Source of the DNA: Pseudomonas sp. UYIF39
Lineage (GTDB): Bacteria > Pseudomonadota > Gammaproteobacteria > Pseudomonadales > Pseudomonadaceae
Length of the DNA stretch: 64,000 nt
Assembly: GCF_029963765.1 (NCBI RefSeq)
Contig: NZ_JALBYU010000019.1
Coordinates: 1-64,000, forward strand
Direction: 5' to 3'
Shown: one piece after another, positions 1 to 9,279 of the stretch
How positions within the stretch are numbered: the first letter of the stretch is position 1
Layout of the letters: every line of letters starts with the position of its first letter
Translations under genes and position numbers: made by a program
The notes under the pieces: generated by a model
What the model saw: the letters and a program-made list of their open reading frames with translations, nothing else
Database searches by the model: none
Told to the model about the DNA's origin: nothing

Positions 1-79
1 CGCCGGAAGTGGGCCGAATTATAGACTTCCAGAATCTGCCGTCAACACTTAATTATGCTTTTCTATCAAACACTTGCAG

Positions 80-99
80 AAAGCCGGAAACAGCCGGCT
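80..99. other. Short inverted repeat downstream of gcdG
   Basis: A 7-base perfect stem (AAGCCGG/CCGGCTT) with a 6-base loop lies about 50 bases past the gcdG stop. On the minus strand a short T run follows it, so it may be a weak terminator for gcdHG. The rest of positions 1-150 is A+T-richer non-coding sequence with nothing else recognisable. Confidence 0.35.
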
Positions 100-150
100 T
101 CCTCTCTATATAGGAGAGTAAAAACACTCCCCCCTAAATAGAAGAAATCC

Positions 151-1371
151 TCAGAGCACCCCAGCCTCTTTGAATGCCGCCACAGCACCAGCATCCAGAC
201 CCAACACCCGCTGCAGAACCTCCAGCGTATGCTCCCCTAATAGAGGAGGCGCATTGCGATACTCCACAGGTGTTTCGGACAGACGAATCGGACTCGCCAC
301 TTGCGGCACCATCCCGGCCAGCACATGGGGCAGCTCGATCGCCAACCCGCGCGCCTTAACCTGAGGATCCGCAAACATCTGAGCCAGATCATTGATCGGC
401 CCGCACGGCACACCTGCTTGCTCCAGCTGCAGCACCCACTCCGCAGTCGTTTTGAACACCGTCGCCTGGCGGATAAGCGGAATCAACACCGCACGATTCG
501 CCACCCGCAACTTATTGGTCGTAAAGCGCGGATCATCTGCCCACTGCGGCTGTCCAGCCACTTCAGCAAACTTGCGAAACTGCCCGTCATTACCCACGGT
601 GAGGATGAAGTCTCCATCCGCCGTAGGAAAGTCCTGATAAGGCACGATATTCGGATGAGCATTACCCAGGCGCTTCGGAGCATTGCCCGTAGTCAGGTAA
701 TTCATTGCCTGGTTAGCCAGACAAGCCACCTGAACATCCAACAGCGCCATATCAATATGCTGACCGCCACCGTCATGATCCCGATGCGCAAGCGCTGCAA
801 GGATCGCCACGGTCGAATAGAGACCGGTCAAAATGTCCGTCAGGGCCACGCCGACCTTCACCGGCCCGGCACCCTCATCCCCTTCGGGTCGCCCCGTCAG
901 ACTCATCAGGCCGCCCAGTCCCTGGATCATGAAGTCATAACCTGCGCGCTTGGCGTAAGGGCCCGTCTGGCCGAACCCCGTAATCGAGCAATAGATCAGA
1001 TCCGGATTGATCGCCTTTAGAGACTCATAGTCCAAACCATATGCCGCCAGCCCACCGACCTTGAAGTTCTCGATCAGGATGTCCGACTTCGCTGCCAGAT
1101 CACGTACCAGCTTCTGCCCTTCAGGCCGGGTGAAATCGATGGTGACCGATTGCTTGTTGCGATTGGCCGACAAGTAATAGGCGGCCTCGCTAGTGTTCTC
1201 GCCATAAGCGTCTTTAAGGAAGGGAGGCCCCCAGGCGCGCGTGTCATCGCCATTACCAGGGCGCTCGACCTTGATCACTTCGGCGCCGAGGTCAGCAAGA
1301 ATCTGTCCGGCCCACGGCCCGGCCAGCACTCGCGATAAATCCAGTACCCGTAGATGCGAAAGCGCGCCCAT
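151..1371 (-). CDS. gcdG: CaiB/BaiF family CoA-transferase, likely succinyl-CoA:glutarate CoA-transferase
   Basis: Class III (CaiB/BaiF) CoA-transferase of 406 aa, predicted to move CoA from succinyl-CoA to glutarate and give glutaryl-CoA for the dehydrogenase encoded upstream. The N-terminal family signature (LRVLDLSRVLAGPWAGQ) and the likely acyl-accepting Asp (about residue 146, in AGYDFMIQG) are visible. The frame is open 15 codons further upstream, but the ATG at 1371 is chosen because it starts the family signature and has AGGAG about 10 bases ahead; the longer form would overlap gcdH. It lies 13 bases after gcdH, so the two are an operon. Substrate is inferred from the gcdH neighbour. 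Confidence 0.9.
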   Translation of the reverse strand: MGALSHLRVLDLSRVLAGPWAGQILADLGAEVIKVERPGNGDDTRAWGPPFLKDAYGENTSEAAYYLSANRNKQSVTIDFTRPEGQKLVRDLAAKSDILIENFKVGGLAAYGLDYESLKAINPDLIYCSITGFGQTGPYAKRAGYDFMIQGLGGLMSLTGRPEGDEGAGPVKVGVALTDILTGLYSTVAILAALAHRDHDGGGQHIDMALLDVQVACLANQAMNYLTTGNAPKRLGNAHPNIVPYQDFPTADGDFILTVGNDGQFRKFAEVAGQPQWADDPRFTTNKLRVANRAVLIPLIRQATVFKTTAEWVLQLEQAGVPCGPINDLAQMFADPQVKARGLAIELPHVLAGMVPQVASPIRLSETPVEYRNAPPLLGEHTLEVLQRVLGLDAGAVAAFKEAGVL

Positions 1372-1384
1372 GGCCGTTCTCCTA

Positions 1385-2566
1385 TTAATAGAACGCCTGG
1401 ATGCCAGTCTGTGCACGACCGAGGATCAGTGCATGGACGTCATGCGTACCTTCATAGGTATTCACCACTTCCAGGTTGACCAAGTGGCGAGCAACACCGA
1501 ACTCATCGGAAATACCGTTACCACCCAACATGTCGCGCGCCATGCGAGCAATGTCCAGGGACTTGCCACAGGAGTTGCGCTTCATCATCGAAGTGATCTC
1601 GACCGCCGCAGTACCTTCATCCTTCATACGACCCAGACGCAAGCAGCCTTGCAGCGCCATGGTGATTTCTGTCTGCATGTCAGCCAGCTTCTTCTGGATC
1701 AGCTGAGTGGCGGCCAGTGGGCGGCCGAACTGCTGACGATCCAGGGTGTATTGGCGAGCGGTGTGCCAGCAAAACTCAGCCGCGCCCAGCGCACCCCAGG
1801 AAATGCCGTAACGTGCCGAGTTGAGGCAAGTAAAAGGGCCTTTCAAGCCACGGACATCCGGGAAGATGTTCTCTTCAGGGACAAACACGTTGTCCATAAC
1901 GATCTCGCCGGTGATGGATGCACGCAGGCCAACCTTGCCATGAATCGCAGGAGCACTCAGGCCCTTCCAGCCTTTCTCCAGAACGAAACCGCGGATGTCG
2001 CCGGCGTCGTCCTTGCCCCAGACCACGAACACATCAGCGATCGGGCTGTTGGTGATCCACATTTTGTTGCCGGTCAGGCTGTAGCCGCCCTCCACTTTGC
2101 GCGCACGAGTAATCATCGCGCCCGGGTCGGAACCGTGGTTAGGTTCGGTCAGACCGAAGCAACCAATCCATTCGCCTGAAGCCAGTTTCGGCAGGTACTT
2201 CTGCTTCTGGGCTTCGGTACCGAATTCATTGATCGGCACCATGACCAGCGAGGACTGCACGCTCATCATCGAGCGGTAGCCGGAGTCGACGCGCTCGACT
2301 TCACGGGCAATCAGGCCGTAACTGACGTAGTTCAGGCCGCTGCCTCCATACTGCTCAGGGATAGTCGCGCCCAACAGACCTATTTCGCCCATCTCGCGGA
2401 AGATCGCCGGGTCGGTCTTTTCATGACGGAAAGCTTCGAGAACACGCGGCGCGAGCTTCTGCTGAGCGAATTGCTCAGCGGTGTCGCGGATCATGCGTTC
2501 TTCTTCGGTGAGCTGTTGATCCAGCAGCAGGGGATCGATCCAGTTGAAGCTAGCTTTACCGCCCAT
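1385..2566 (-). CDS. gcdH: Glutaryl-CoA dehydrogenase
   Basis: Acyl-CoA dehydrogenase-fold flavoprotein of 393 aa, which oxidises and decarboxylates glutaryl-CoA to crotonyl-CoA in lysine, hydroxylysine and tryptophan breakdown. The FAD-binding motif (CFGLTEPNHGSDPGAM) is in the middle domain. The catalytic-base region near the C-terminus reads NTYEGTHDVHALILGRA, with Glu at about 372 as the base. Length matches the family. GAGAGGA precedes the ATG. It is the first gene of the gcdH-gcdG operon and is divergent from a LysR gene, as in other pseudomonads. Confidence 0.95.
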   Translation of the reverse strand: MGGKASFNWIDPLLLDQQLTEEERMIRDTAEQFAQQKLAPRVLEAFRHEKTDPAIFREMGEIGLLGATIPEQYGGSGLNYVSYGLIAREVERVDSGYRSMMSVQSSLVMVPINEFGTEAQKQKYLPKLASGEWIGCFGLTEPNHGSDPGAMITRARKVEGGYSLTGNKMWITNSPIADVFVVWGKDDAGDIRGFVLEKGWKGLSAPAIHGKVGLRASITGEIVMDNVFVPEENIFPDVRGLKGPFTCLNSARYGISWGALGAAEFCWHTARQYTLDRQQFGRPLAATQLIQKKLADMQTEITMALQGCLRLGRMKDEGTAAVEITSMMKRNSCGKSLDIARMARDMLGGNGISDEFGVARHLVNLEVVNTYEGTHDVHALILGRAQTGIQAFY

Positions 2567-2657
2567 GAGTGTGTCCTCTCGAATCGGGTCAAATAACGTG
2601 GGCTGATCCTAGGCCGGGTTCGGCGTTACGGCAAACGAGGATTTTGCATACTGTTGT

Positions 2658-2691
2658 GCTAATTTCTCACTCCGACACATCGAAAATTAGC
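2658..2691. promoter_or_regulatory. Inverted repeat in the gcdH/gcdR intergenic region, candidate LysR operator
   Basis: GCTAATTT at 2658-2665 and AAATTAGC at 2684-2691 form perfect 8-base arms separated by 18 bases, midway between the divergent gcdH and LysR starts. Placement fits a GcdR binding site that controls both promoters. This is inferred from position and symmetry only. Confidence 0.45.
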
Positions 2692-2723
2692 TTTTATGCG
2701 AAGTATTAGTGAGGTTGACGTAC

Positions 2724-3623
2724 ATGCGCAGGAAAATCCCCAGCACAACAGCCCTGATCAGCTTTGAAGCGGCAGCTCGCCACGAAAGTTTTACCAAGGC
2801 GGCTCAGGAGCTTTCGCTCACTCAAGGCGCCATTTGCCGACAGATCGCCAGCCTTGAGGAGTTCCTCAGCGTAGAACTGTTCCGACGCTCCCGACGCGGA
2901 GTCAAGCTGACGGAAGCAGGTCTTTCCTACAGCCGTCGGGTGGCCACCCAACTCGATGCCGTTGAACGGGACACCTTGTCGGTGATGGGCCAGCAAGGTG
3001 CCAACGTGATCGAGCTGGCGGTGGTTCCAACCTTCGGCACTCAATGGCTGTTGCCACGACTCAAGGATTTCCAGCAAAAACACCCGGAGGTGACGGTCAA
3101 CCTCACCAACCGGACGCGGCCCTTCTTGTTTGCCGACACCGACTTCGATGCCGCGATCTATTTTGGCGACGCGGACTGGTCGGGGACCGAATCCCACAGG
3201 CTAATGGGCGAAAATCCGATGCCAGTGTGCAGCCCCAATCTCGTGGGGAAAAAGACAACCCTGTCTCCCGGCGACATCGCCGAATTACCCCTGTTGCAGC
3301 AGACCACCCGCCCTTATGCGTGGCGCCAGTGGTTCAACTCTCAAAACCTAAATATCCCGCGAGACATGACAGGGCCGCGCTACGAGCTATTCTCCATGCT
3401 TGCCCAAGCCGCCATGCACGATATGGGGATAGCGTTGATTCCACCGTTCCTGATTCAACGTGAACTGGCCGAGAAGCGCCTGGTCATTGCCAACGCCCAG
3501 GCGTTATCAAGCATCAAGGCGTATTACTTGATGATTCCCGAGCGGAAGGTCGAATCGGCCTCTTTAAGGGCGTTTCGCGATTGGCTGGTCAATCAGGCAC
3601 AGAGCTACAGCCTAGAAGGATAA
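2724..3623 (+). CDS. gcdR: LysR-family regulator of glutarate catabolism
   Basis: LysR-type transcriptional regulator of 299 aa. The N-terminal winged helix-turn-helix is clear (ALISFEAAARHESFTKAAQE, then LTQGAICRQI), followed by a periplasmic-binding-protein-like effector domain. It is divergent from gcdH, so it probably activates gcdHG in response to glutarate or glutaryl-CoA. A GTG at 2709 in the same frame would add 5 residues. The ATG at 2724 is preferred because GTGAGG sits 8-9 bases upstream. LysR regulators usually bind T-N11-A repeats, and a candidate repeat lies at 2658-2691. Confidence 0.85.
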   Translation: MRRKIPSTTALISFEAAARHESFTKAAQELSLTQGAICRQIASLEEFLSVELFRRSRRGVKLTEAGLSYSRRVATQLDAVERDTLSVMGQQGANVIELAVVPTFGTQWLLPRLKDFQQKHPEVTVNLTNRTRPFLFADTDFDAAIYFGDADWSGTESHRLMGENPMPVCSPNLVGKKTTLSPGDIAELPLLQQTTRPYAWRQWFNSQNLNIPRDMTGPRYELFSMLAQAAMHDMGIALIPPFLIQRELAEKRLVIANAQALSSIKAYYLMIPERKVESASLRAFRDWLVNQAQSYSLEG

Positions 3624-4058
3624 AGGCTCCACGTTATTAGCTGACCCCGTAGTCAGCAAAATCAAAGCACTACAGATATAAGTATTTGTCGCATATTCGA
3701 AGACTGTACCGACAAGCAGTACAAACGTCCCACAAGAGCCTGAAAACGTGGCCTTGAGCCTCTATTGCGGAGCAATAACAACTCATTCACCTGACCGATG
3801 CGCAAATTCTTCAATTTTTACAAGAATCCTTACAAGTCACGGCCTGCAAGGGATTGAACCGGTCAGTTGCGACATTCGGTCACGGGGTGACTTGTAGTTA
3901 ATTTTCCGTCACCCGTCATAAACCCTTGAAGGGCACTAAGTTCGCCTGCAAAATGCCGCGCCCCGCCCTGATTTGGCGGGATCGTGCTGATCGGCCGCCC
4001 CAGCCGCACCATCCGAAGTGCCTGGGTTTACTCAATAAGATCACGCAGGAGATTTGAC
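3624..4058. other. 435-base non-coding leader upstream of pntAA
   Basis: No credible gene. It contains small inverted repeats, notably GTCAC/GTGAC near 3880-3892, CCCTTGAAGGG near 3923-3934 and CCCGCC/GGCGGG at about 3963-3981, the last about 80 bases before the pntAA start. TTGTAG (3892) and TCATAA (3916) spaced by 18 could be a weak promoter. Nothing decisive is seen. Confidence 0.4.
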
Positions 4059-5180
4059 GTGCACATTGGTGTTCCTCTCGAAACCCAGACGGGTGAAACA
4101 CGGGTTGCTGCAACCCCGGAAACCATCAAGAAGCTGATCGGCCAGGGTCATAAGGTCACTGTGCAAAGCGGCGCCGGTATTAACGCCAGCGTTGTCGACA
4201 GTGCCTATGAAACGGCAGGCGCGATTATTGGCAGCGCCAACGATGCGTTTGGTGCCGAGCTGATTCTCAAGGTGGTCGCCCCCAGCGACAGCGAACTGCC
4301 GCTGATAAAAAGCGGCACCGTTGTGGTGGGCATGCTCAACCCGTTCAGTAATGAAACCATTGCCAAGCTGGCTGAGTGCGGCATTACCGCTTTCGCACTG
4401 GAGGCCGCGCCGCGCACCTCCCGCGCTCAGAGCCTGGATGTGCTGTCCTCCCAAGCCAACATAGCCGGCTATAAAGCCGTGTTGCTGGCCGCTCACCACT
4501 ATCCTCGCTTCATGCCGATGCTGATGACTGCTGCGGGTACCGTGAAAGCGGCGCGCGTGCTGATTCTCGGCGCTGGCGTGGCTGGTTTGCAGGCGATCGC
4601 TACGGCGAAACGTTTGGGTGCAGTGATCGAAGCGTCTGATGTACGTCCTGCGGTAAAAGAGCAGATCGAATCCCTCGGCGCCAAGTTCGTCGACGTACCT
4701 TACGAAACCGATGAAGAGCGCGAATGCGCCGTCGGTGTCGGCGGTTACGCGCGTCCAATGCCCGCCAGCTGGATGCAACGGCAGGCCCTGGCTGTGCACG
4801 AACGCGCCAAACAGGCTGACATTGTCATCACCACGGCACTGATCCCGGGCCGCAAGGCGCCGACGTTGTTGAGCGCGGAAACCGTTGCGCAGATGAAGCC
4901 GGGCTCGGTGGTCATCGACCTAGCCGCAGCCCAGGGCGGCAACTGCCCGCTGACCGTGGCTGACCAGGTCGTCGTCGAGAATGGCGTGACCATTTGCGGC
5001 CCGACCAACCTGGCCGGCGCAGTCGCGGCAGACGCCTCGGCGCTTTACGCGCGCAACCTGCTGGACTTCCTGAAGCTGGTCTTTAACAAAGAAGGCCAGT
5101 TCGAGATCAACCTCGAAGACGACATCGTCGCCGCGTGCCTGATGTGCCGCGACGGCCAAGTCATCCGCAAAAACGCCTAA
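4059..5180 (+). CDS. pntAA: NAD(P) transhydrogenase alpha subunit, part 1 (NAD-binding)
   Basis: Soluble NAD(H)-binding domain I of the proton-translocating transhydrogenase, 373 aa. It begins with the family signature HIGVPLETQTGETRVAATPE and has the Rossmann motif LILGAGVAGLQAIATAKRLGA. The complex uses the proton gradient to reduce NADP+ with NADH. The start is GTG at 4059 with AGGAG 7 bases upstream; a longer in-frame reading from 3984 adds sequence not typical of the family. In enteric bacteria this domain is fused to the membrane segment; here the alpha chain is split, as is normal in Pseudomonas. First gene of a three-gene operon. Confidence 0.93.
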   Translation: MHIGVPLETQTGETRVAATPETIKKLIGQGHKVTVQSGAGINASVVDSAYETAGAIIGSANDAFGAELILKVVAPSDSELPLIKSGTVVVGMLNPFSNETIAKLAECGITAFALEAAPRTSRAQSLDVLSSQANIAGYKAVLLAAHHYPRFMPMLMTAAGTVKAARVLILGAGVAGLQAIATAKRLGAVIEASDVRPAVKEQIESLGAKFVDVPYETDEERECAVGVGGYARPMPASWMQRQALAVHERAKQADIVITTALIPGRKAPTLLSAETVAQMKPGSVVIDLAAAQGGNCPLTVADQVVVENGVTICGPTNLAGAVAADASALYARNLLDFLKLVFNKEGQFEINLEDDIVAACLMCRDGQVIRKNA

Positions 5181-5195
5181 GCAGGGATTCAGACG

Positions 5196-5519
5196 ATGGA
5201 AGAGCTTATCTCCCCCGGTATCTACAACCTGATCATCTTCGTGCTGGCGATTTATGTCGGTTATCACGTGGTCTGGAACGTTACACCTGCACTGCACACG
5301 CCTTTGATGGCGGTGACCAACGCGATCTCGGCGATCGTGATCGTCGGCGCCATGCTGGCAGCGGCGCTGACCGTGACGCCACTGGGCAAAACCATGGGCA
5401 CCCTGGCGGTAGCTCTGGCAGCGGTGAACGTATTTGGTGGCTTCCTGGTTACCCGCAGGATGCTTGAGATGTTCAAGAAAAAAGCCCCGAAAGCAGTAAA
5501 AGAAGAGGCGTCCAAGTAA
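5196..5519 (+). CDS. pntAB: NAD(P) transhydrogenase alpha subunit, part 2 (membrane segment)
   Basis: Small membrane subunit of 107 aa with about three hydrophobic segments (around residues 9-27, 33-56 and 62-82) and a lysine-rich cytoplasmic tail (RRMLEMFKKKAPK). It corresponds to the C-terminal membrane part of enteric PntA and forms part of the proton path of domain II. It starts 15 bases after pntAA, and its stop codon overlaps the pntB start by one base (TAATG), which points to translational coupling. Confidence 0.92.
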   Translation: MEELISPGIYNLIIFVLAIYVGYHVVWNVTPALHTPLMAVTNAISAIVIVGAMLAAALTVTPLGKTMGTLAVALAAVNVFGGFLVTRRMLEMFKKKAPKAVKEEASK

Positions 5520-6970
5520 TGAGCATGAATCTCGTCACGACGCTCTACTTGATCGCGTCGATCTGCTTCATCCAGGCCCTCAAAGGCCTGTCGCACCCGA
5601 CCACGTCGCGGCGCGGCAACGTATACGGCATGCTCGGCATGGCGCTGGCGATCCTCACCACCATAGGCCTCATCTATAAGCTCAGCGCGCTCTCTTTCGC
5701 GCAAGGCGGGGCCACCGCCGGTATCGGTTACGTCATCGTAGGTCTGTTGGTCGGCGGTACCGCCGGGTCGATCATGGCCAAGCGCGTTGAAATGACCAAA
5801 ATGCCGGAACTGGTCGCCTTCATGCACAGCATGATCGGTATGGCCGCGGTGTTCATTGCCATCGCTGCTGTTGTTGAACCGCAATCGCTGGGCATCGTCA
5901 AGCAACTGGGTGACTCCATTCCTGCCGGTAACCGCCTGGAGCTGTTCCTCGGCGCGGCCATCGGTGCAATCACCTTCTCCGGCTCGGTAATCGCGTTCGG
6001 CAAGCTGTCGGGCAAGTACAAGTTCCGCCTGTTCCAGGGCGCACCCGTACAGTTCGGCGGCCAGCACAAGCTGAACCTGCTGCTGGGCTTGGCCACGCTC
6101 GGCCTGGGCATCACTTTCATGATGACTGGCAACCTCGGTACTTTCGCCGTCATGCTGGCCCTGGCTTTCGTGATGGGCGTGCTGATCATCATCCCGATCG
6201 GCGGCGCGGACATGCCGGTGGTGGTGTCGATGCTCAACAGCTACTCGGGCTGGGCGGCGGCAGGTATCGGCTTCTCGCTGAACAACTCGATGCTGATTAT
6301 CGCCGGTTCGCTGGTGGGTTCGTCCGGTGCGATCCTCTCGTACATCATGTGCAAAGCGATGAACCGTTCGTTCTTCAACGTCCTGCTCGGCGGCTTCGGC
6401 AACACGGCGGATGCGGCTGGCCCGGCGGGCTCGAAAGAAGCTCGCCCGGTGAAATCCGGCTCGGCTGACGATGCGACCTTCCTGCTGACCAACGCCGACA
6501 CCGTGATCATCGTTCCAGGTTATGGTCTGGCGGTGGCACGCGCACAACACTCACTGATGGAACTGGCGGAGAAGCTGACTCACCGGGGAGTCACCGTGAA
6601 GTTTGCGATCCACCCGGTCGCCGGTCGGATGCCTGGCCATATGAACGTCCTGCTGGCCGAGGCAGAAGTGCCTTACGAGCAGGTATTCGAGATGGATGAC
6701 ATCAACTCCGAGTTCGGTCAGACCGACGTGGTGCTGGTGCTCGGCGCCAACGACGTGGTCAACCCGGCAGCGAAGAACGATCCGAAATCGCCGATTGCCG
6801 GCATGCCGATCCTCGAGGCCTATAAAGCCAAGACTGTGATCGTCAACAAGCGCTCGATGGCCAGCGGCTATGCCGGCCTGGACAACGAGCTGTTCTACCT
6901 CGACAAAACCATGATGGTCTTCGGCGACGCCAAGAAAGTCATCGAAGACATGGTCAAAGCCGTCGAGTAA
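5519..6970 (+). CDS. pntB: NAD(P) transhydrogenase beta subunit
   Basis: Integral inner-membrane subunit of 483 aa. The N-terminal two thirds is a set of hydrophobic helices (domain II). The C-terminal third is the NADP(H)-binding domain III, with the signature VPGYGLAVARAQHSLMEL and later GANDVVNPAAK. It works with PntAA and PntAB to make NADPH from NADH at the cost of the proton gradient. Length is typical. It is last in the operon and followed by a strong terminator at 6995-7025. Confidence 0.95.
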   Translation: MSMNLVTTLYLIASICFIQALKGLSHPTTSRRGNVYGMLGMALAILTTIGLIYKLSALSFAQGGATAGIGYVIVGLLVGGTAGSIMAKRVEMTKMPELVAFMHSMIGMAAVFIAIAAVVEPQSLGIVKQLGDSIPAGNRLELFLGAAIGAITFSGSVIAFGKLSGKYKFRLFQGAPVQFGGQHKLNLLLGLATLGLGITFMMTGNLGTFAVMLALAFVMGVLIIIPIGGADMPVVVSMLNSYSGWAAAGIGFSLNNSMLIIAGSLVGSSGAILSYIMCKAMNRSFFNVLLGGFGNTADAAGPAGSKEARPVKSGSADDATFLLTNADTVIIVPGYGLAVARAQHSLMELAEKLTHRGVTVKFAIHPVAGRMPGHMNVLLAEAEVPYEQVFEMDDINSEFGQTDVVLVLGANDVVNPAAKNDPKSPIAGMPILEAYKAKTVIVNKRSMASGYAGLDNELFYLDKTMMVFGDAKKVIEDMVKAVE

Positions 6971-6994
6971 AACCTGCTCCAGCGCAATACCCAA

Positions 6995-7025
6995 AACCTC
7001 AGCCTTTAGTAGGCTGGGGTTTTTT
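6995..7025 (+). terminator. Rho-independent terminator after pntB
   Basis: Stem AACCTCAGCC/GGCTGGGGTT (one G:T pair), 7-base loop, then a run of six T. It lies 24 bases past the pntB stop. Confidence 0.85.
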
Positions 7026-7150
7026 ATTGCCTGCCAAAACCCGACCAAAGGCTCTAAATCAGGGCTCTGCATTCGACCATGGTAGCGGGAGGATTTTTTC
7101 TGAAATCACTAAACTGCACACCTTGCTTTCGTTGCCCGAGATAACAATCC

Positions 7151-8644
7151 ATGTACCGTGATCGTATTCGCTTGCCTTCGTTGTTGGATAAAGTGATGAG
7201 CGCCGCTGACGCTGCTGCTCTGATTGAGGACGGCATGACCGTCGGCATGAGCGGTTTCACCCGCGCCGGCGAAGCCAAAGCCGTGCCCCACGCATTGGCC
7301 GAACGCGCCAAAATCACCCCGCTGAAAATCACCCTGATGACCGGCGCCAGCCTGGGCAACGACCTCGATAAACAGCTAACCGAAGCCGGCGTATTGTCAC
7401 GACGCATGCCCTTCCAAGTCGACAGCACCCTGCGCAAGGCAATTAATGCCGGCGAAGTGATGTTCATTGACCAGCACCTTTCGGAAACCGTGGAGCTACT
7501 GCGCAATCAGCAGCTCAAACTGCCGGACATCGCGGTGATTGAAGCCGTGGCGATCACCGAGCAGGGCCATATCGTGCCGACCACGTCGGTGGGTAACTCG
7601 GCCAGCTTCGCGATTTTCGCCAAACAGGTGATCGTCGAGATCAACCTGGCGCACAACCCGAATCTCGAAGGTCTGCACGACATCTATATCCCGACCTATC
7701 GGCCGACCCGCACGCCGATCCCGCTGGTAAAGGTCGACGATCGCATTGGCAGCACTGCCATCCCGATTCCGCCGGAAAAGATCGTCGCTATCGTGATCAC
7801 CAATCAGTCCGACTCGCCGTCCACCGTATTGCCGCCGGACGTTGATACCCAGGCCATTGCCGACCACCTGATCGACTTCTTCAAGCAGGAAGTGGCAGCC
7901 GGGCGCATGACCAACAAGCTCGGCCCGCTGCAAGCCGGGATTGGCAACATCGCCAACTCGGTGATGTGCGGGCTGATCGACTCGCCGTTCGAAGACCTGA
8001 CGATGTACTCCGAAGTGCTTCAGGACTCGACCTTCGACCTGATCGACGCCGGCAAGCTGAGCTTTGCTTCAGGCAGTTCAATCACCTTGTCGAGTCGGCG
8101 CAATACCGATGTTTTTGGCAACCTTGAGCGCTACAAGGACAAACTGGTCCTGCGCCCGCAAGAAATTTCCAACCACCCGGAAGTGGTGCGCCGGCTCGGC
8201 ATCATCGGCATCAACACGGCGCTTGAGTTCGACTTGTACGGCAACGTCAACTCCACCCACATCTGCGGCACGCGGATGATGAACGGCATCGGCGGCTCGG
8301 GCGACTTTGCGCGCAACGCGCATTTGGCGATCTTCGTGACCAAGTCAATCGCCAAGGGCGGCGCGATCTCCAGCGTGGTGCCGATGGTCAGCCACGTTGA
8401 TCACACTGAGCATGACGTCGACATCCTCGTCACCGAGATCGGTCTGGCGGACTTGCGCGGCCTGGCGCCGCGAGAACGCGCTCGAGTCATCATCGACAAC
8501 TGCGTGCACCCGGACTATCGCCAAGCCCTGGATGACTACTTCACGGCCGCTTGTGCACTCGGCGGGCACACGCCACACATCCTGCGCGATGCCCTGAGCT
8601 GGCACATCAACCTGGAAGAAACCGGGCGGATGCTCGCGGAGTAA
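7151..8644 (+). CDS. Acetyl-CoA hydrolase/transferase family, likely succinyl-CoA:acetate CoA-transferase
   Basis: Protein of 497 aa of the acetyl-CoA hydrolase/4-hydroxybutyrate CoA-transferase family. It is expected to move CoA between succinyl-CoA and acetate or propionate, as in the AarC/ScpC/Ach1 group. Family features include the N-terminal GMTVGMSGFTRAGEAK, the region MYSEVLQD, whose Glu is a candidate acyl acceptor, and the glycine-rich GIGGSGDFARNA near residue 380. A true hydrolase role cannot be excluded from sequence. It is a single gene with its own promoter space after the pntB terminator. The ribosome site upstream of the ATG is weak. Confidence 0.85.
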   Translation: MYRDRIRLPSLLDKVMSAADAAALIEDGMTVGMSGFTRAGEAKAVPHALAERAKITPLKITLMTGASLGNDLDKQLTEAGVLSRRMPFQVDSTLRKAINAGEVMFIDQHLSETVELLRNQQLKLPDIAVIEAVAITEQGHIVPTTSVGNSASFAIFAKQVIVEINLAHNPNLEGLHDIYIPTYRPTRTPIPLVKVDDRIGSTAIPIPPEKIVAIVITNQSDSPSTVLPPDVDTQAIADHLIDFFKQEVAAGRMTNKLGPLQAGIGNIANSVMCGLIDSPFEDLTMYSEVLQDSTFDLIDAGKLSFASGSSITLSSRRNTDVFGNLERYKDKLVLRPQEISNHPEVVRRLGIIGINTALEFDLYGNVNSTHICGTRMMNGIGGSGDFARNAHLAIFVTKSIAKGGAISSVVPMVSHVDHTEHDVDILVTEIGLADLRGLAPRERARVIIDNCVHPDYRQALDDYFTAACALGGHTPHILRDALSWHINLEETGRMLAE

Positions 8645-8963
8645 TTGGTACAGATAGCAGCTGACGCAAACACAGTTTCGTCAGCTTGCTGTTGCCAGAC
8701 CAAATCCTGAATAAAACTGTACTGCTGTACCGGTCTTTTCCTACCGTAATTGCCTACACTTCCGAGTCAATCAATCAAAAATGCACCATATCAGTGCGGA
8801 CAGGTACAGTTGCCTCAATTTCGACCAGTACACCACCCTTTAACAGTTAACTGGTCCCTCACAATACAGGTGAACTGTATCTAGAGAGACTGGCCAAACG
8901 AGAGGATCATTGGCATCAGTTAAACCACTACCTAATCCCGCCATAAGCGGAAGGATGTCAACC
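8645..8963. other. 319-base intergenic region with repeated GTACAG-type motifs
   Basis: Not coding. It starts with a hairpin (8656-8690) and then carries several related short words on both strands: ACTGTACTGCTGTACCGG (8717-8734), ACAGGTACAGTT (8800-8811), GACCAGTACA (8822-8831), ACAGTTAACTGG (8843-8854) and TACAGGTGAACTGTATC (8865-8881). They look like a cluster of operators upstream of the DUF1127 gene. Confidence 0.45.
8656..8690 (+). terminator. Hairpin after the CoA-transferase gene
   Basis: AGCTGACG (8659-8666) pairs with CGTCAGCT (8679-8686), and the stem extends with one bulge on both sides (AGCA/TGCT). No long T run follows, so termination is likely but not certain. Confidence 0.5.
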
Positions 8964-9179
8964 ATGGAACGTACACTCAGTTCCGAGCTGTTTTTCGAAG
9001 ACAACGCTGTAAAAACTCAGGCTTCCACGCCTCTTCGCGTTCTCGCCAACCTGATGCTGTGGCAGCGCCGCATCTCCAGCCGCCATCAACTGGCTCGTCT
9101 GGATTCGCGTCTGCTGGCTGACGCAGGGATTAGCGAAGCACAACGCTACGAAGAGCTGAGCAAGCCGTTCTGGCGCTAA
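8964..9179 (+). CDS. DUF1127 domain small protein
   Basis: Small basic protein of 71 aa ending in the DUF1127 (YjiS-like) arginine-rich helix: LMLWQRRISSRHQLARLDSR, then LLADAGISEAQRYEELSKPFWR. Proteins of this family are linked to RNA binding and to nutrient or stress adaptation in other proteobacteria; no function is assigned here. The ATG at 8964 is chosen because GGAAGG lies 9 bases ahead; in-frame starts at 8955 and 8910 have poorer spacing. Related but broken sequence lies at 9438-9647. A strong terminator follows at 9237. Confidence 0.8.
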   Translation: MERTLSSELFFEDNAVKTQASTPLRVLANLMLWQRRISSRHQLARLDSRLLADAGISEAQRYEELSKPFWR

Positions 9180-9236
9180 GTTAGCGTCGCTGGCTCTGAC
9201 CCACCGGGTCCACCGCCAGCACTCCAAATTGAAAAA

Positions 9237-9279
9237 ACAAAGCCCGTCGTGGGAAACCACGACGGGCTTTGTCGTTTTT
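9237..9279 (+). terminator. Strong terminator after the DUF1127 gene
   Basis: Perfect 16-base stem (9237-9252 with 9257-9272) closed by a GAAA tetraloop, followed by CGTTTTT. One of the most stable hairpins in the window. Confidence 0.92.

Noticed and set aside
4041..4799. 252-codon minus-strand frame across pntAA
   Set aside because: Shadow of pntAA. No motif.
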